From assembly GCF_000013865.1 (NCBI RefSeq), contig NC_007950.1, positions 274,008-338,007 of the forward strand: a DNA stretch of 64,000 nt, in the 5' to 3' direction. The number at the start of each line of letters is the position of its first letter. Position 1 is the first letter of the stretch. A program made the translations under genes and the position numbers. Below, piece by piece: positions 8,864 to 19,619 of this stretch. This DNA is from Polaromonas sp. JS666. Its GTDB lineage: Bacteria > Pseudomonadota > Gammaproteobacteria > Burkholderiales > Burkholderiaceae_C. The notes under the pieces are model-generated. The model had not been told where the DNA came from and made no database searches. It saw nothing but the letters and a program-made list of their open reading frames with translations.

Positions 8864-11800
8864 ATGACGAAAGCAACCAACAAGCAGCTGTCCGTACTCT
8901 CGCCCGCCGAACAAGAGGCCCTGTACGGATGGCCGGACTTCGACGACGCCCAGCGCCTGGAATACCTCGCTCTGTCCGCACCCCAACTGGCCTTGGCCAG
9001 TGGCCGCACCGGTCTGCACAACCAAGTGTGGTGCATCCTGCAAATCGGCTACTTCCAGGCCAAGCAGACATTTTTCAGCTTCACCTGGGACGACGTCGCC
9101 GACGACCTGGCCTTCGTGCTCAGTCGCTACTTCCCGGGCCAAGCCTTCCAACCCCGTGGCGTCACGAAGCATGAACACTACAGCCAGCGTGCCCTGATCG
9201 CCCAGCTGTTTGGCTACCGCCTGTGGTCCAGCGAGTTCCAGGACCACCTGGTTCCAGCAGGCCGAGCAGATCGCGCGCCGAGATGTCGGCCCTGCATTCA
9301 TTGTCGCCGAACTCATCGACTACCTGCGCAGATTCAAGGTGGAGCGGCCCGGATACACGACCATGCAGACGGTGATCAGCCAGACCCTGACTGCCGAACG
9401 CCATCGTCTGTCCAAGTTGTTGTCCTCGAAGCTGGACGCCGCGACGACGACATCGCTTGCGCACTTGCTGGTGCGCGACGACACCCTGTCCGAACTGGCC
9501 GCGCTCAAGCAGGACGCCAAGAGTTTCGGCTGGCACCAGATGGTGCGAGAGCGCGAGAAGCGCGCCCGCCTGGAGCCCCTGTACCTCGTGGCCAAGAGCC
9601 TGCTGCCGACGCTTGCGATCTCGCAGCAAAACCTGCTGTACTACGCCAGCCTGGCGAACTTCTACACCGTCTTCGAGCTGCGACGGATGAAGCCGGAACA
9701 GGCAAACCTCTACTTGCTGTGCTACGCGTGGCAGCGCTACCGCCAGCTCACCGACAACCTGGTGGATGCGCTGGGTTACCACACCAAGAAGTTCGAGGAT
9801 GAGATCAAGAATCTGGCCCAGCAGGCATTCATTGAGCAGCAGCTCAAGCGTCAGAAGGAATCGCCCCGGCTCGGGCGTTTGCTCCTGCTGTACGTCGACG
9901 ACGCCTATGCCGACACGACACCCTTCGGTAAGGTTCGCCGGCGCGCGTTCAAGATCATGCCGCGTGCAAAACTGCAGCTCGTCGGCGAACGCATGAGCAC
10001 CAGACGCAGCAGCCAGCTGACGCTGCGCTGGGAGGCCGTCGACAAGGTTGCTGCTCGCGTGCGACGCCATTTGAGACCGCTGTACGAGGCGCTTGAACCG
10101 ACGGCCGCCAACCCCGAGAACCCCTTCCTCGCCGCTCTGATTTGGATGAAGGACGGGTTTGCGAAACAGCAACCGCTGTCGCAACGACCGGCCGAGGAGT
10201 TCCTTGAGAAGACCGTGCCCCCGAGCCTGCGCCTCTATCTACTGACCTTCGACGCCGCAGGAAATGCCACCGGGGTGCAGCCCGACCGTTACGAACTTTG
10301 GGTCTACCGCCAGTTGCGTCGGCATCTGCACTCGGGCGAAATCTATGTGGACGACAGCCAGCAGCATCGCCACCTGAGCGCCGAACTCGTCTCGGCCGAC
10401 CAGCAAGCGGCGGCCTTCGAGCAGATGGACATCCCTTGGGTGCGTCGGCCGCTGGCCGAGCGGCTCACGGAGCTGACCACGGAACTGCACACCCAATGGC
10501 TGGCCTTCGATCGCGAACTGCGCACGGGCGAACTGGCACATCTCGACTACGACGAGGCCAGTGCAACATTGACGTGCCGGCGCCCCAAAGCCGAGAACGA
10601 GGACACGCCCGACGCCTTCTACGACCAGTTGCCATTCTGCGACGTGGCTGATGTCCTGCGCTTTGTGAACCAGGAGTGCCAGTTCCTGTCGGCGTTGACG
10701 CCGCTGCAACCGCGCTACGCCAAGCAGGTCGCCGACGAGAACAGCTTGCTGGCGGTCATCGCAGCGCAGGCCATGAATCACGGCAATTTCTTGATGTCGC
10801 GTACCAGTGACATTGCGTACCACGTGCTGGAAGCCACCCACCAGCAGTACCTGCGACTGGCCACGCTGCAGGCGGCCAACGACCGTATCAGCAACGCGAT
10901 CGCCGAGTTGCCGATCTTCCCTCACTACTCGTTCGACCTGGAGACGCTGTACGCCAGCGTCGACGGCCAGAAGTTCAGCGTCGCACGGCCCACCGTGAAG
11001 GCGCGGCATTCGCGCAAATACTTCGGCCGCGGCAAGGGCATGGTCGCCTTCACGCTGCTGTGCAACCACGTGCCGCTACAGGGCGGGCTCATCGGAGCGC
11101 ACGAGCTCGAGGCGCATCACGTCTTCGACATCTGGTACCGCAACACCTCGGACATCGTGCCGACCGCGATCACCGGCGACATGCACAGCCTCAACAAGGT
11201 CAACTTCGCCATCCTGGATTGGTTCGGGCCGCGCTACGAGCCGCGCTTCACAGACCTCGACAAGCAGCTCGGCGAGATCTATTGCGCGGGTGACCCGGCG
11301 CAGTACGCGCACTGTCTGATCAAGCCTGCTGGGCAGATCGACCTGCCGACGATCGTCAACGAAAAGGCGAACATCGACCGCATTGTCGCCACGCTGGGCC
11401 TGAAGGAAATGACCCAGGGCACGCTCGTCCGCAAGCTGTGTACCTACGACGCCGATCCAACGCGGCAAGCGGTCTTCGAATACGACAGGCTGGTTCGCAG
11501 CATATACACGCTGCGCTACCTGCGAGACCCGCAGTTGCAGCGCTTCGTGCACCGCTCGCAGAACCGCATCGAGTCCTATCACCAGCTGCGGTCAGCCATC
11601 GCGCAGGTCGGCGGCAAGAAGGAACTCACAGGACGCACCGACCTTGACATCGAGATCAGCAACCAGTGCGCCAGGTTGATCGCCAACGCGATCGTCTACT
11701 ACAACTCCGCGATCCTGTCGCGCCTGCTGACCACGTACAAGGCCAGCGGGAACGAGACGGCGCTGGCGCTCATCACATCGACATCGCCCGTGGCCTGGCG

Positions 11801-11888
11801 GCATGTGCACTTGAATGGGCGCTACGCGTTCCGCGACGGCGGGCAAGCCATCGATCTGGACACCATCATCCGGGCGCTGAATCTATAG
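8864..11888 (+). pseudogene. tnpA: Tn3-family transposase with one frameshift
   Basis: The gene starts at an ATG in CTCGACAATGACGAAAGC and encodes a full-length Tn3 TnpA of about 1,008 residues in two frames. The first frame (SPAEQEALYGWPDFDDAQRL to WSSEFQDHL) is lost near 9245. The second resumes at WFQQAEQIARRDVGPAFIVAEL and continues to the end with all DDE blocks (YASVDGQKFSVARPTVKARH, TAITGDMHSLNKVNFAIL, RSQNRIESYHQLRSAIAQ). A single indel near GAGTTCCAGGACCACC explains the defect. It is otherwise well preserved and is the closest relative in the window of the 482-1570 remnant. Confidence 0.9.
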
Positions 11889-11964
11889 CGAACGCATCGG
11901 CCGCGCCATCTGGTCATGGGTCGCTCGGCGACGATGCCGCAGGGCCTCAGCCGAGGGAAATGAA

Positions 11965-12002
11965 GACCGGCGGAATTTTCTGAGGTTTGAGCTTAGACCC
12001 CC
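11965..12002. repeat. Right terminal inverted repeat, second Tn3 element
   Basis: Seventy-six bases after the tnpA stop, a 38-bp block (GACCGGCGGAATTTTC ... GCTTAGACCCCC) ends at 12002. Its reverse complement begins GGGGGTCTAAGCTC and matches both the 5212 end and the 6883 end in part. Confidence 0.65.
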
Positions 12003-12892
12003 AGACTTCTGCGAAGAACCTCTATCCGTTTGAAAATCAAGGCCTGTCCGTGGGATAGAGTCAAGATCAACTTCATGACCCCAAATACCAAAAGCGCTCA
12101 CCTATATTCATAGGCAGGCGCTAGCGATTTTCCAGATATCTGACATCCCTGCCCCCACTATGTTGCATTTCCACCCGGGGGCAGCGCACATGCTCGAGTT
12201 CGTTGTCGCCGCAGCGACTGACTACGACACTGATTGATCAGCCTACATGGCCCATTTGTATCTACACTTTGGCACATTTTCGATGCCGCTAATGGTGGGA
12301 GCGCCCTGTACCGTTGCTTACGCTGAATCTCCCACCGGCATAACAACTTACGCATCGGGATGTGGATCAATTGCCATGGGTCCTGGGGCAATAACATTCG
12401 CTATCGCGGCTTGAGTGCTTTCAAGCATTGCGCCAGGTCCATGGAAGACCATCTCAGCCTGGTGCCCGTGTTCATGACACTGACGGATGGCATCGCGGCA
12501 TTTGCCCCGCAGGGCAAGGCCAAGCCTTACGGCATGGGATCATTGCCTGCTCGTGTTCGAAAAAAAGCCGTTCCAAAAATGCTCCCATACCCAGCAATTC
12601 AAAACGAGGTGCCCTCAGGGGTCTGGCCTTTCTCGGTCTGGACAGGCCCTATTTAAATTCGCCGATGCTGGTCCGGCCCGAGCCCTCAAGGAGGGCAAGT
12701 CATGAGGTCGCTGCAGGTTAAACAACCGGCATCCCTGTCCCTGCGCTACCTCTAGTTTGGTTCGACTACACATCGCGCGCGTGCCGCCAGATTGTTCAAT
12801 GGGGAACAAAGTTTTGGGCGACGCGGATCCGGGCGGGGTCAAATCGAGCGGCAATTTTTGTCTGCCCACCCTTAACCCATTGGACCAACCCC
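12003..12892. other. Gene-free stretch upstream of the giant repeat gene
   Basis: About 890 bases lie between the transposon end and the giant gene. Several short open frames exist on both strands, but none has a recognisable product, a good ribosome site or coding character. The stretch probably holds the promoter of the giant gene, but I cannot point to convincing -35/-10 boxes. Confidence 0.5.
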
Positions 12893-13111
12893 ATGTCAAT
12901 AGTGACCAAGCCGACAGCCAAACAACTCGATAAACTCTCGGCGACGCAAGTGCTCGCGCTGGGCCAGGACTATCTGGGTATGCTGGGCGCCGCGCAGGCC
13001 GTGGGCCTGAAGGCCGGCAAGGACAGCTTCCTGGGCAGGCTAGGCAGCACGCCTCTTCTTTGCCCCAGGCGTTTGTGCAAGCCCTGAGCGGCGCGCAGCT
13101 CAACGCGTTAA

Positions 13112-14271
13112 GGCAACACTGAACAAGCCAGTGTTTTTGGACCACCCATCGATTTCTTTGCGTAATGTGGACTAGCCTGGGTTCAGGTGCGCGTCATTCG
13201 ACGAATTACGCCCCGAATTCGAGGCCCTGGGCGCATTTCGCGCTCACTGCGGGCGGACTTATGCCGCCAAGCGTGCACGCGCCAAGTAGATGTTGGCCAG
13301 CCCGAGTGCAACAAACGCCCGCGTGGCGTTCTTCGCAAGGCCGCGATAGCGAACCTTGTTGAATCCCCACAGCCGCTTGACCACCGCGAACACGTGCTCG
13401 ACGCGCGCTCGGATCCTGGACTTGTTTCGATTCTTTCCGCGCTCGACCTCATCGACCACGCCGCCCTTGCGGGTGCGCTGGTTGGTGAAGTCCTTGGCTT
13501 GCTGCGCCTTCGATTCGATCTGCGCCTTCTGGCTGGCGTAGGCGCTGTCGCCGTATACACGCTGCTCGTTGCCGTGCAGCAGATCGGGCAGCGGGTGCTT
13601 GTCATGCACGTTGGCCGGCGTCACCATGGCGCTGTGCGTCAGCCCCGTCTGGCTGTCCACCCCGATGTGCATCTTCATGCCGAAGTACCACTGCTGGCCC
13701 TTGCGTGTCTGGTGCATCTCGGGGTCGCGCGTTTTGTCGGCGTTCTTCGTCGAGCTTGGCGCCGCAATGATGGTGGCGTCAACGATGGTGCCTGTGCCGA
13801 CTTTCATGCCCTGGGCTTGCAGCACCTCGCCCACCTTCGCAAACAGCGCCTCACCAAGCTTGTTGGCTTCGAGTTTGCGCCGAAACTTCAGCAGCGTCGT
13901 GCCGTCGGGCACCCGCTCACGGCCCAGGTCGATGCCCACGAAGCGCCGCAGTGCCGCGCTGTCCAGCAGCGCTTCCTCGCAGGCCTCATCGGCCAGATTG
14001 AACCAATGCTGCACGAAGTACATGCGCAGCATGCGCTCCAGACCGATCGGCGGGCGGCCATTGCCCGCCTTGGGATAGTGTGGTTCGATCACCGAGCACA
14101 ACTCTTGCCACGGCACGATCTGATCCATCGTGCCCAGAAATGCATCGCGCCTGGTCGGCCTGCGGTACTGTTCGAATCCGGCCCCTTGATCGGCGGACAT
14201 GGCGAGAGTTTGTTGCTTCATCGAACCACAACGCGCCACCCCGCCGACGCGTGGACTTAATCAGCGTTGCC
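13112..14271. mobile_element. IS5-family element, complete
   Basis: This 1,160-bp element has ends starting AAGGCAAC(A/G)CTGA in inverted orientation and a 4-bp target duplication TTAA (13108-13111 and 14272-14275), matching the YTAR duplication of the IS5 group. It carries one reverse-strand transposase gene. Insert plus duplication is 1,164 bp, a multiple of three, so the host gene's frame is preserved on each side. Confidence 0.92.
13259..14221 (-). CDS. IS5-family transposase
   Basis: This DDE transposase of about 320 residues starts most likely at MKQQTLAMSADQGAGFEQYR (14221), with a longer in-frame start at 14239. The conserved blocks are KAGNGRPPIGLERMLRMYFV, the first Asp in IVDATIIAAPSS, the second in YGDSAYAS and the Glu in RARVEHVFAVVKRLWGF. 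The frame is complete. Together with intact ends and target duplication, this suggests a recent insertion into the giant gene. Confidence 0.95.
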   Translation of the reverse strand: MKQQTLAMSADQGAGFEQYRRPTRRDAFLGTMDQIVPWQELCSVIEPHYPKAGNGRPPIGLERMLRMYFVQHWFNLADEACEEALLDSAALRRFVGIDLGRERVPDGTTLLKFRRKLEANKLGEALFAKVGEVLQAQGMKVGTGTIVDATIIAAPSSTKNADKTRDPEMHQTRKGQQWYFGMKMHIGVDSQTGLTHSAMVTPANVHDKHPLPDLLHGNEQRVYGDSAYASQKAQIESKAQQAKDFTNQRTRKGGVVDEVERGKNRNKSRIRARVEHVFAVVKRLWGFNKVRYRGLAKNATRAFVALGLANIYLARARLAA

Positions 14272-15099
14272 TTAAGCCCTACGGCGACCTCAAGCCTGAG
14301 GTACGAGTGGCTCAGGTCATTGGGCAAGAAGCAGGCACAGGATTTGCTCAACGGAGACCAGACATTCCTGGGCGAGCTTGGCGGCGGCTTGGGGTATGGG
14401 TACCTGAGTGCTGAGTTTGTAGGTGCGCTGCAGGTGAGCCAACTGCTGCAAATCCGCCAACCCGCGCAATTGAGCAAGGAGGCACTGGCAGGCCTGAGTG
14501 CAGAGCAGGCTAAGGGGCTGGTCGGGAACATATCCTTTCTGTCCAACCTCTCCAGCAACGCAGCAGGCCTGACGGCAAAGTTCCTGCAGGCGCTGAGTCT
14601 GTCGCAAGTGGGCCAGATCACCGCGAGCATGAGCAGTGCGATGACGTCCGATCAGATCAAAGCGCTAGTGTTCCAACCCAAGGACCACAACTCCAACCCC
14701 AACGGCTACTTTCTGCTCAACGCATTGAGCGCAGCGGCGGCAGCGGCGTTGACGACAAAGGCGCTTGGCAACCTGGACGGCTCGGATGCGATCTTGCTCA
14801 GGGTGCGGACGGGGATGAGGACGACAACGTTGCTGTCTAACCTGCAGGGCAACGCACAGGGGCTCACCGCCGCCTTCATAGGGTCACTGGACACGGCGCA
14901 GCTGAACTTGCTGACACCAACTGCAGTGGCCGCGCTGACGCCATCGGCGCTGGGCGCGCTCGATGCAAACGATGCAGCGAACTTGCAGCAGGCCGCAGGG
15001 CCGACGTTTGTGGCAAGGCTGCAAGCCAATGCCAGCGGCCTGAGTACGGCCTTCCTGGGGGCGCTCACCACAGTGCAGATCGCGGCGATCAGCGCTACA

Positions 15100-15848
15100 G
15101 CCATGGCCGGCCTCACGGCTGCGCAGCTCGGCTCGTGGACCACCACCCAGATCAAGGCGCTCACCACAGTGCAGATCGCCGCGATTACCAAGGCGGCCTT
15201 TAGCGGCCTGACGAAGGCGCAGCTCGACTCCTGGAGCACCGCCCAGATCGGCGCCCTGTCTGCTGCTGTGGTGAGCGGTATCACAACCGATCAGTTCAAA
15301 GCCTGGTCAGGCGCGCAGATCAGCGCACTGTCTACTGATGCGGTGAGCGGCTTCACGGCCACGCAGCTCGGCTCGTGGAGCGTGACCCAGATCGATGCAC
15401 TCAAGCCAGCGCAGATCGCGGCGATCACCCCCGCCGCCATGGCCGGTCTGATGGCCGCGCAGCTCGGCTCGTGGAGCGTTAGCCAGATCGATGCGCTCAA
15501 GCCAGCTCAGATCAACGCCCTCACGGTCGCCGCCATGGCCGGCCTCACGGCCACGCAGCTCGGCTCGTGGACCACCACCCAGATCAAGGCGCTCACCACA
15601 GTGCAGATCGCCGCGATTACCAAGGCGGCCTTTAGCGGCCTGACGAAGGCGCAGCTCGACTCCTGGAGCACCGCCCAGATCGGCGCCCTGTCTGCTGCGG
15701 CGGTCAGCGGTATCACAACCGATCAGTTCAAAGCCTGGTCAGGCGCGCAGATCAGCGCACTGTCTGCTGATGCGGTGAGCGGCTTCACGGCCACGCAGCT
15801 CGGCTCGTGGAGCGTGACCCAGATCGATGCGCTCAAGCCAGCGCAGAT
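15100..15848 (+). repeat. Near-identical internal duplication in the giant gene
   Basis: About 310 bp at roughly 15100-15416 recur at roughly 15532-15848 at an exact offset of 432 bp (144 codons), with only a few substitutions (for example VVSG versus AVSG, LSTDAV versus LSADAV). Each copy encodes TTQIKALTTVQIAAIT to VTQIDALKPAQI. The nucleotide identity is far higher than among the other repeat units, so this block duplicated recently or is being homogenised. Confidence 0.85.
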
Positions 15849-17277
15849 CAACGCCCTCACGGTCGCCGCCATGGCCGGCCTCACGGCCGCGCAGCTCGGC
15901 TCGTGGACCCCCGTCCAGATCAAGGCATTCACCACAGCGCAGATCCCGAAGATCACGGCCGCCGCCATGGCCGGCCTCACGGCGGCGCAGCTCGGCTCCT
16001 GGACCACCGATCAGATTGGCGCCCTGACAGCGACCCAGGTGCCGTTCCTGGGGGACGCGGTGCTCGCGGCCTCCGAAAGCCGGCTGAGCCCGGCGCAGCT
16101 GGGCTCGCTCAGCCTGGCCCGCCTGGCCGCCGTAGCGCAATTGCTGACGCCAGAGCGCCTGGCGCACTGGAGCGAGATCGGCCTGCTCCCCTACCTGGTC
16201 CCTCTGATGGGTCAGCCCGCCTTTGACGCGGTGGCCCTGAAGGCCCCGCAAGCGATGTTGGCCTATGCCCTGGCCGAGCAGATCCGCGGTGCCTCCGGCG
16301 CCGCCCTGCAGGCGCTGGCACCCTTGATCAACACCGCCGACAGCCTGGAGCCGCTCAAAGCCCTGCTGCAGGCGCCCAACATCACCAAGGCGTCCTTTCT
16401 GGCCATTGGCTATGACCTCGTTGCAGACGCCCTGCAGACCTATGATGACCTGGCTCTGTCGGTCACCGAGCAGGGCTGGTTCAATGCCTCTGGCCATGGC
16501 CGCATCCTCAAGGACATTGCCAGCCTCACCCAGGCCGATCTGGCCACCAAGAAGTACGAGTGGGTGGCCAAACACATCTCCGAGCTGAGCCATACGCAGC
16601 GCTCCTGGCTCACCATCGGGCAACTGGTCGATACTTCGCCGGCAACGATTGATCTGTATGGTCAGGCGGACAACTTTATTACGGCACTGGCCCTGGCGAA
16701 GCCCAAGCTGCAACAGCAGCTCACGAAATCGCCTTTGTACAAACTCACTGATGCGGAATTCCAGGCCCTGGACGGCAAGCTCCTGTTGCAGGACATCGCT
16801 GTCCACATCATCTTTACCAATCCAGCGGCAGGTACCTGGGATTGGCTGCGCGGAAATGACACTAGCCAAACCAACTCGCTTTTTGTGCTGAGCGGCATGC
16901 TCGATGACCGCCACATCACGCTGATCACGGCCGAACAGTGGGTGGGCAAAGATGCCGACGGCCAAACATTACTCGACCGCATGATTGGCAGCAACTTCAG
17001 CAGCGAGAAGCGTCCTCATTACCTGCCTCTAATTACCGCCGACACCTGGGCAGCTCCCGTGGCCGACCCCGCCAACCCGGGCTCGACCATCCCGCTGATT
17101 GATCTGCTGCCGGCAACGCCCGAGGTTATTCACCTGCTGTCCGCACAGTTGCTGGGCACTTCGGTGATAGATCCGTTTGATTCGCTCCCCATCCTGGGCA
17201 GCGAGGACGGTGATGACAACGATGCGGACGGTGATGCGTAATAGCGCGGTGAATACCGTACTTGACAGCGTAGGCGA

Positions 17278-17868
17278 TCAGATGGTGATGCCGTCAAGGC
17301 GTTCCTGAGCTTCCATCGGGTCAAACTCGCTGGGGTCGAATGCGCCCCCACATCGTTGGAGCATGGCCTGATGTTCAGGGTGTTGTGGATCACGAATGGC
17401 TTCGAGGAATTCTTCATAGCCCGGTGCACCACCAATGTCTTCTGGTGGACAGGCGTTTCTGCCGGTCATGCACATCGCCGTGTCCAGCGGCACGCCCAGA
17501 TCCACGATGCGCTCCAACTTGACCTTGTGAGCCCAGTAGTCGCCATAGTCATAGACCCAGGTGAATGAAGTCGAACCTGCCAGGGCCTTCACCAGGGATA
17601 CGCGGGACTCATCCTCGACGCCGGGCTCCATTTCCTCATCGGCCTGCCCATACATGGCATCCGCAAAGATGAATTCATGCAGGTGCCCGCCTTGCCAGCC
17701 CATGACCGCCAGCAAGATGTGATGAAGCTTGGAGAGCTTGATGGTGCTCGGCACACCGATGCGTCGCCACACAGCAGGTTTGACGCCTTTGAGCTCTACC
17801 CGAAGTTGATACGACTTCGTTGACTTCGAACGAGTCTTTGCTGGAAGCTTAAAAAGTTGCGCAGTCAT
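17278..17868 (-). CDS. pRiA4b ORF-3-like passenger protein of the IS66 element
   Basis: This 196-residue protein carries the pRiA4b ORF-3 domain: YQLRVELKGVKPAVWRRIGV, then LSKLHHILLAVMGWQGGHLHEF, FTWVYDYGDYWAHKVKLE and the C-terminal CMTGRNACPPEDIGGAPGYEEFLEAI with paired Cys. The family is common on plasmids and inside transposons and has no established function. It lies 51 bp downstream of tnpC in the same direction and inside the IS ends, so it travels with the element. The frame is intact. Confidence 0.88.
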   Translation of the reverse strand: MTAQLFKLPAKTRSKSTKSYQLRVELKGVKPAVWRRIGVPSTIKLSKLHHILLAVMGWQGGHLHEFIFADAMYGQADEEMEPGVEDESRVSLVKALAGSTSFTWVYDYGDYWAHKVKLERIVDLGVPLDTAMCMTGRNACPPEDIGGAPGYEEFLEAIRDPQHPEHQAMLQRCGGAFDPSEFDPMEAQERLDGITI

Positions 17869-17919
17869 GCGGACAATTTTCGCATCCGTGCCAGATGCCT
17901 GGCAAATCGCAGAGTGCGC

Positions 17920-19533
17920 TCAGGCTGCCAACGGCAGGGGCTGCGCAACACCACGTCCCAGATGCTTGGCCACTGCCCAGGGAAGCAGTTCATCAATTCG
18001 GTTAATGGGATGGTCTGCAATGCGCTCCAGCACATAACGCAGGTAGGTCTGTGGGTTGATGCCGCACAGCTTCGCTGTGCCAATGAGCGTGTAGATCACC
18101 GCTGCCGTGTGCCCCCCGCCATCAGAGCCAAAGTGCAGATAGTTTTTTCTGCCAATCGCGACCCCTCTGAGGGAGCGCTCGGCAATATTGTTGTCCGCCT
18201 CAATGCGCCCGTCATCAAGGAACTGCGTTAACGCCCGCCAGTTGCTAAGGCTGTACCCAATGGCCAGCGCCATGGGTGATTTGGCCGATATTTGACTCAG
18301 CGCGGCGTGCAGCCACTCGTGCATTTCTTCCAGAACCGGTCGCGTTCGTAATTGCCGCTGACTTCGTCGAAGTTCGGCGCTCTGTCCCCGGATGTCAGAC
18401 TCCACCGCATAGATTTTGGCAATCCGTTGCAAGGCCTGATGCGCCAAGGTGCCAGGTAAAAGCTCCTGCTGCTTGTGGATTTCAAAGTGCTTTCGTCTCG
18501 CGTGAGCCCAGCATGCAGCTTCTACAACGCTGCCATCATTAAAAAGCGCGTTGTATCCGGCAAACGCGTCGACCTGCAGCACACCGCGAAACCCTTTGAG
18601 ATGTTGCCTGGGGTGTTCGCCCCGGCGATCCTCTGAGTATTGGAACCATACGGCTGGATGTGCGGTATCACCCCAACTGCGGTCGTCCCGGACATAAGTC
18701 CAGAGGCGGCCCAGGTGGGCCTTGCCTTTGCCCCCACCCAGTGCACGCGTGGGGGTGTCATCACTGTGGACCTTGTAGGCCTGCAGCGCATAGCGGCCGA
18801 CCGCCTGCGCCAGGGGAGTCAGCAGCGCGCCCCCGCTGCCCACCCAGCCACACAGTGTGGAGGGGGCCAGGATCACGTCTTCGCGTGCACTAATTTGGCT
18901 TTGCCGGTACAGAGGGCAGTGGTCGGCGTATTTGCTGACCATCACATGTGCAATCAAACCGGCGCCGGCCATGCAGCGATCAATCGGACGGCTCGGTGCT
19001 GCAGCCTGGGTCACCGTGTGGCATTGGGTGCAGGCAAACTTCGGGCGGATGTGGCGAATGACTTTGAAGCTGCCGGGTTCATAGTCCAGCACCTCAGAGA
19101 CGTCCTGTCCAATTTGCTGCAGACCTGTTCCACATGCACCGCATTTGCAATCGGCGGCGCAGGCACTGTGGATCACCTCTTCGCGGGGGAGATGCGCAGG
19201 CAATCCAGGCTGGACCGGCTTTGCAGATTTCGTGCGGCGCTTCTTGCGTTCATCTTCGAGGTCAGCAACATTGCTGCCTGTCGCACCGTCTTTTACATCG
19301 TCAGTTGGTGCACCGGCAGTCACCAGCGGTGCGAGTGCCGCGCTCAGGAGTTCAAACTGGGTCTGGGCGGCATCCATCTTCTCGCTGGAGCGGCCGTAGC
19401 GCATGCGCTTCAAGTGGGAGACTTCAATCTTGAGCTTCTCTATCATCTGGCGCAGTGCCTTGATCGTGACGTCGCGCTGTGTCACATCCTGCGTCAAGGA
19501 ATCAATGGTTTGGAGCAGCGCCTGGGAACTCAT
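17920..19533 (-). CDS. tnpC: IS66 transposase TnpC
   Basis: This 537-residue IS66 transposase probably starts at MSSQALLQTIDSLTQDV (19533). It has an N-terminal coiled coil, a zinc-binding region (CAADCKCGACG ... CTQCHTVT), the catalytic DDE core (VHSDDTPTRALGGG; QVDAFAGYNALF; CWAHARRKHFE) and the C-terminal block DGRIEADNNIAERSLRGVAIGRKNYLHFGSD holding the catalytic Glu. It is complete and ends RGVAQPLPLAA. Confidence 0.96.
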   Translation of the reverse strand: MSSQALLQTIDSLTQDVTQRDVTIKALRQMIEKLKIEVSHLKRMRYGRSSEKMDAAQTQFELLSAALAPLVTAGAPTDDVKDGATGSNVADLEDERKKRRTKSAKPVQPGLPAHLPREEVIHSACAADCKCGACGTGLQQIGQDVSEVLDYEPGSFKVIRHIRPKFACTQCHTVTQAAAPSRPIDRCMAGAGLIAHVMVSKYADHCPLYRQSQISAREDVILAPSTLCGWVGSGGALLTPLAQAVGRYALQAYKVHSDDTPTRALGGGKGKAHLGRLWTYVRDDRSWGDTAHPAVWFQYSEDRRGEHPRQHLKGFRGVLQVDAFAGYNALFNDGSVVEAACWAHARRKHFEIHKQQELLPGTLAHQALQRIAKIYAVESDIRGQSAELRRSQRQLRTRPVLEEMHEWLHAALSQISAKSPMALAIGYSLSNWRALTQFLDDGRIEADNNIAERSLRGVAIGRKNYLHFGSDGGGHTAAVIYTLIGTAKLCGINPQTYLRYVLERIADHPINRIDELLPWAVAKHLGRGVAQPLPLAA

Positions 19534-19619
19534 AGGGCATGACTTTGCCAGCAAATTTGCCAATGGAACAGAGCACTTTCACTGTCAACCAAACCACTCA
19601 TTCCTGCAGTGCAAAACGC

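Larger units (their letters stand above)
6883..12002. mobile_element. Tn3-family transposon with tyrosine recombinase
   Basis: The ends at 6883 and 12002 are imperfect inverted repeats of about 38 bp (GGGG outer tips, shared inner GAAAATTCCG). The 5.1-kb element carries a reverse-strand integrase and a divergent tnpA with a dyad between them, the arrangement seen when a tyrosine recombinase replaces the serine resolvase for cointegrate resolution. The flanks (TACTT on the left, AGACT on the right) are not a clean 5-bp duplication. TnpA is frameshifted, so the element can move only with help. Confidence 0.7.

Noticed and set aside
12158..12721. Several 70-100-codon open frames upstream of the giant gene
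   Set aside because: They overlap on both strands, have no good start signals and no recognisable product.
14080..14275. N-terminal extension of the long repeat-protein ORF (start at 14080)
   Set aside because: It runs through the IS5 element antisense to its transposase. The real coding sequence resumes only after the target duplication at 14275.
15100..16030. Possible CRISPR array or non-coding tandem array
   Set aside because: The repeats are in one continuous reading frame with codon-level substitution and no unique spacers of uniform length.
14276..16030. TAL-effector-like DNA-binding repeats
   Set aside because: Only the LTxxQ(I/V)xAI wording is shared; the 34-residue period and repeat-variable residues are absent.
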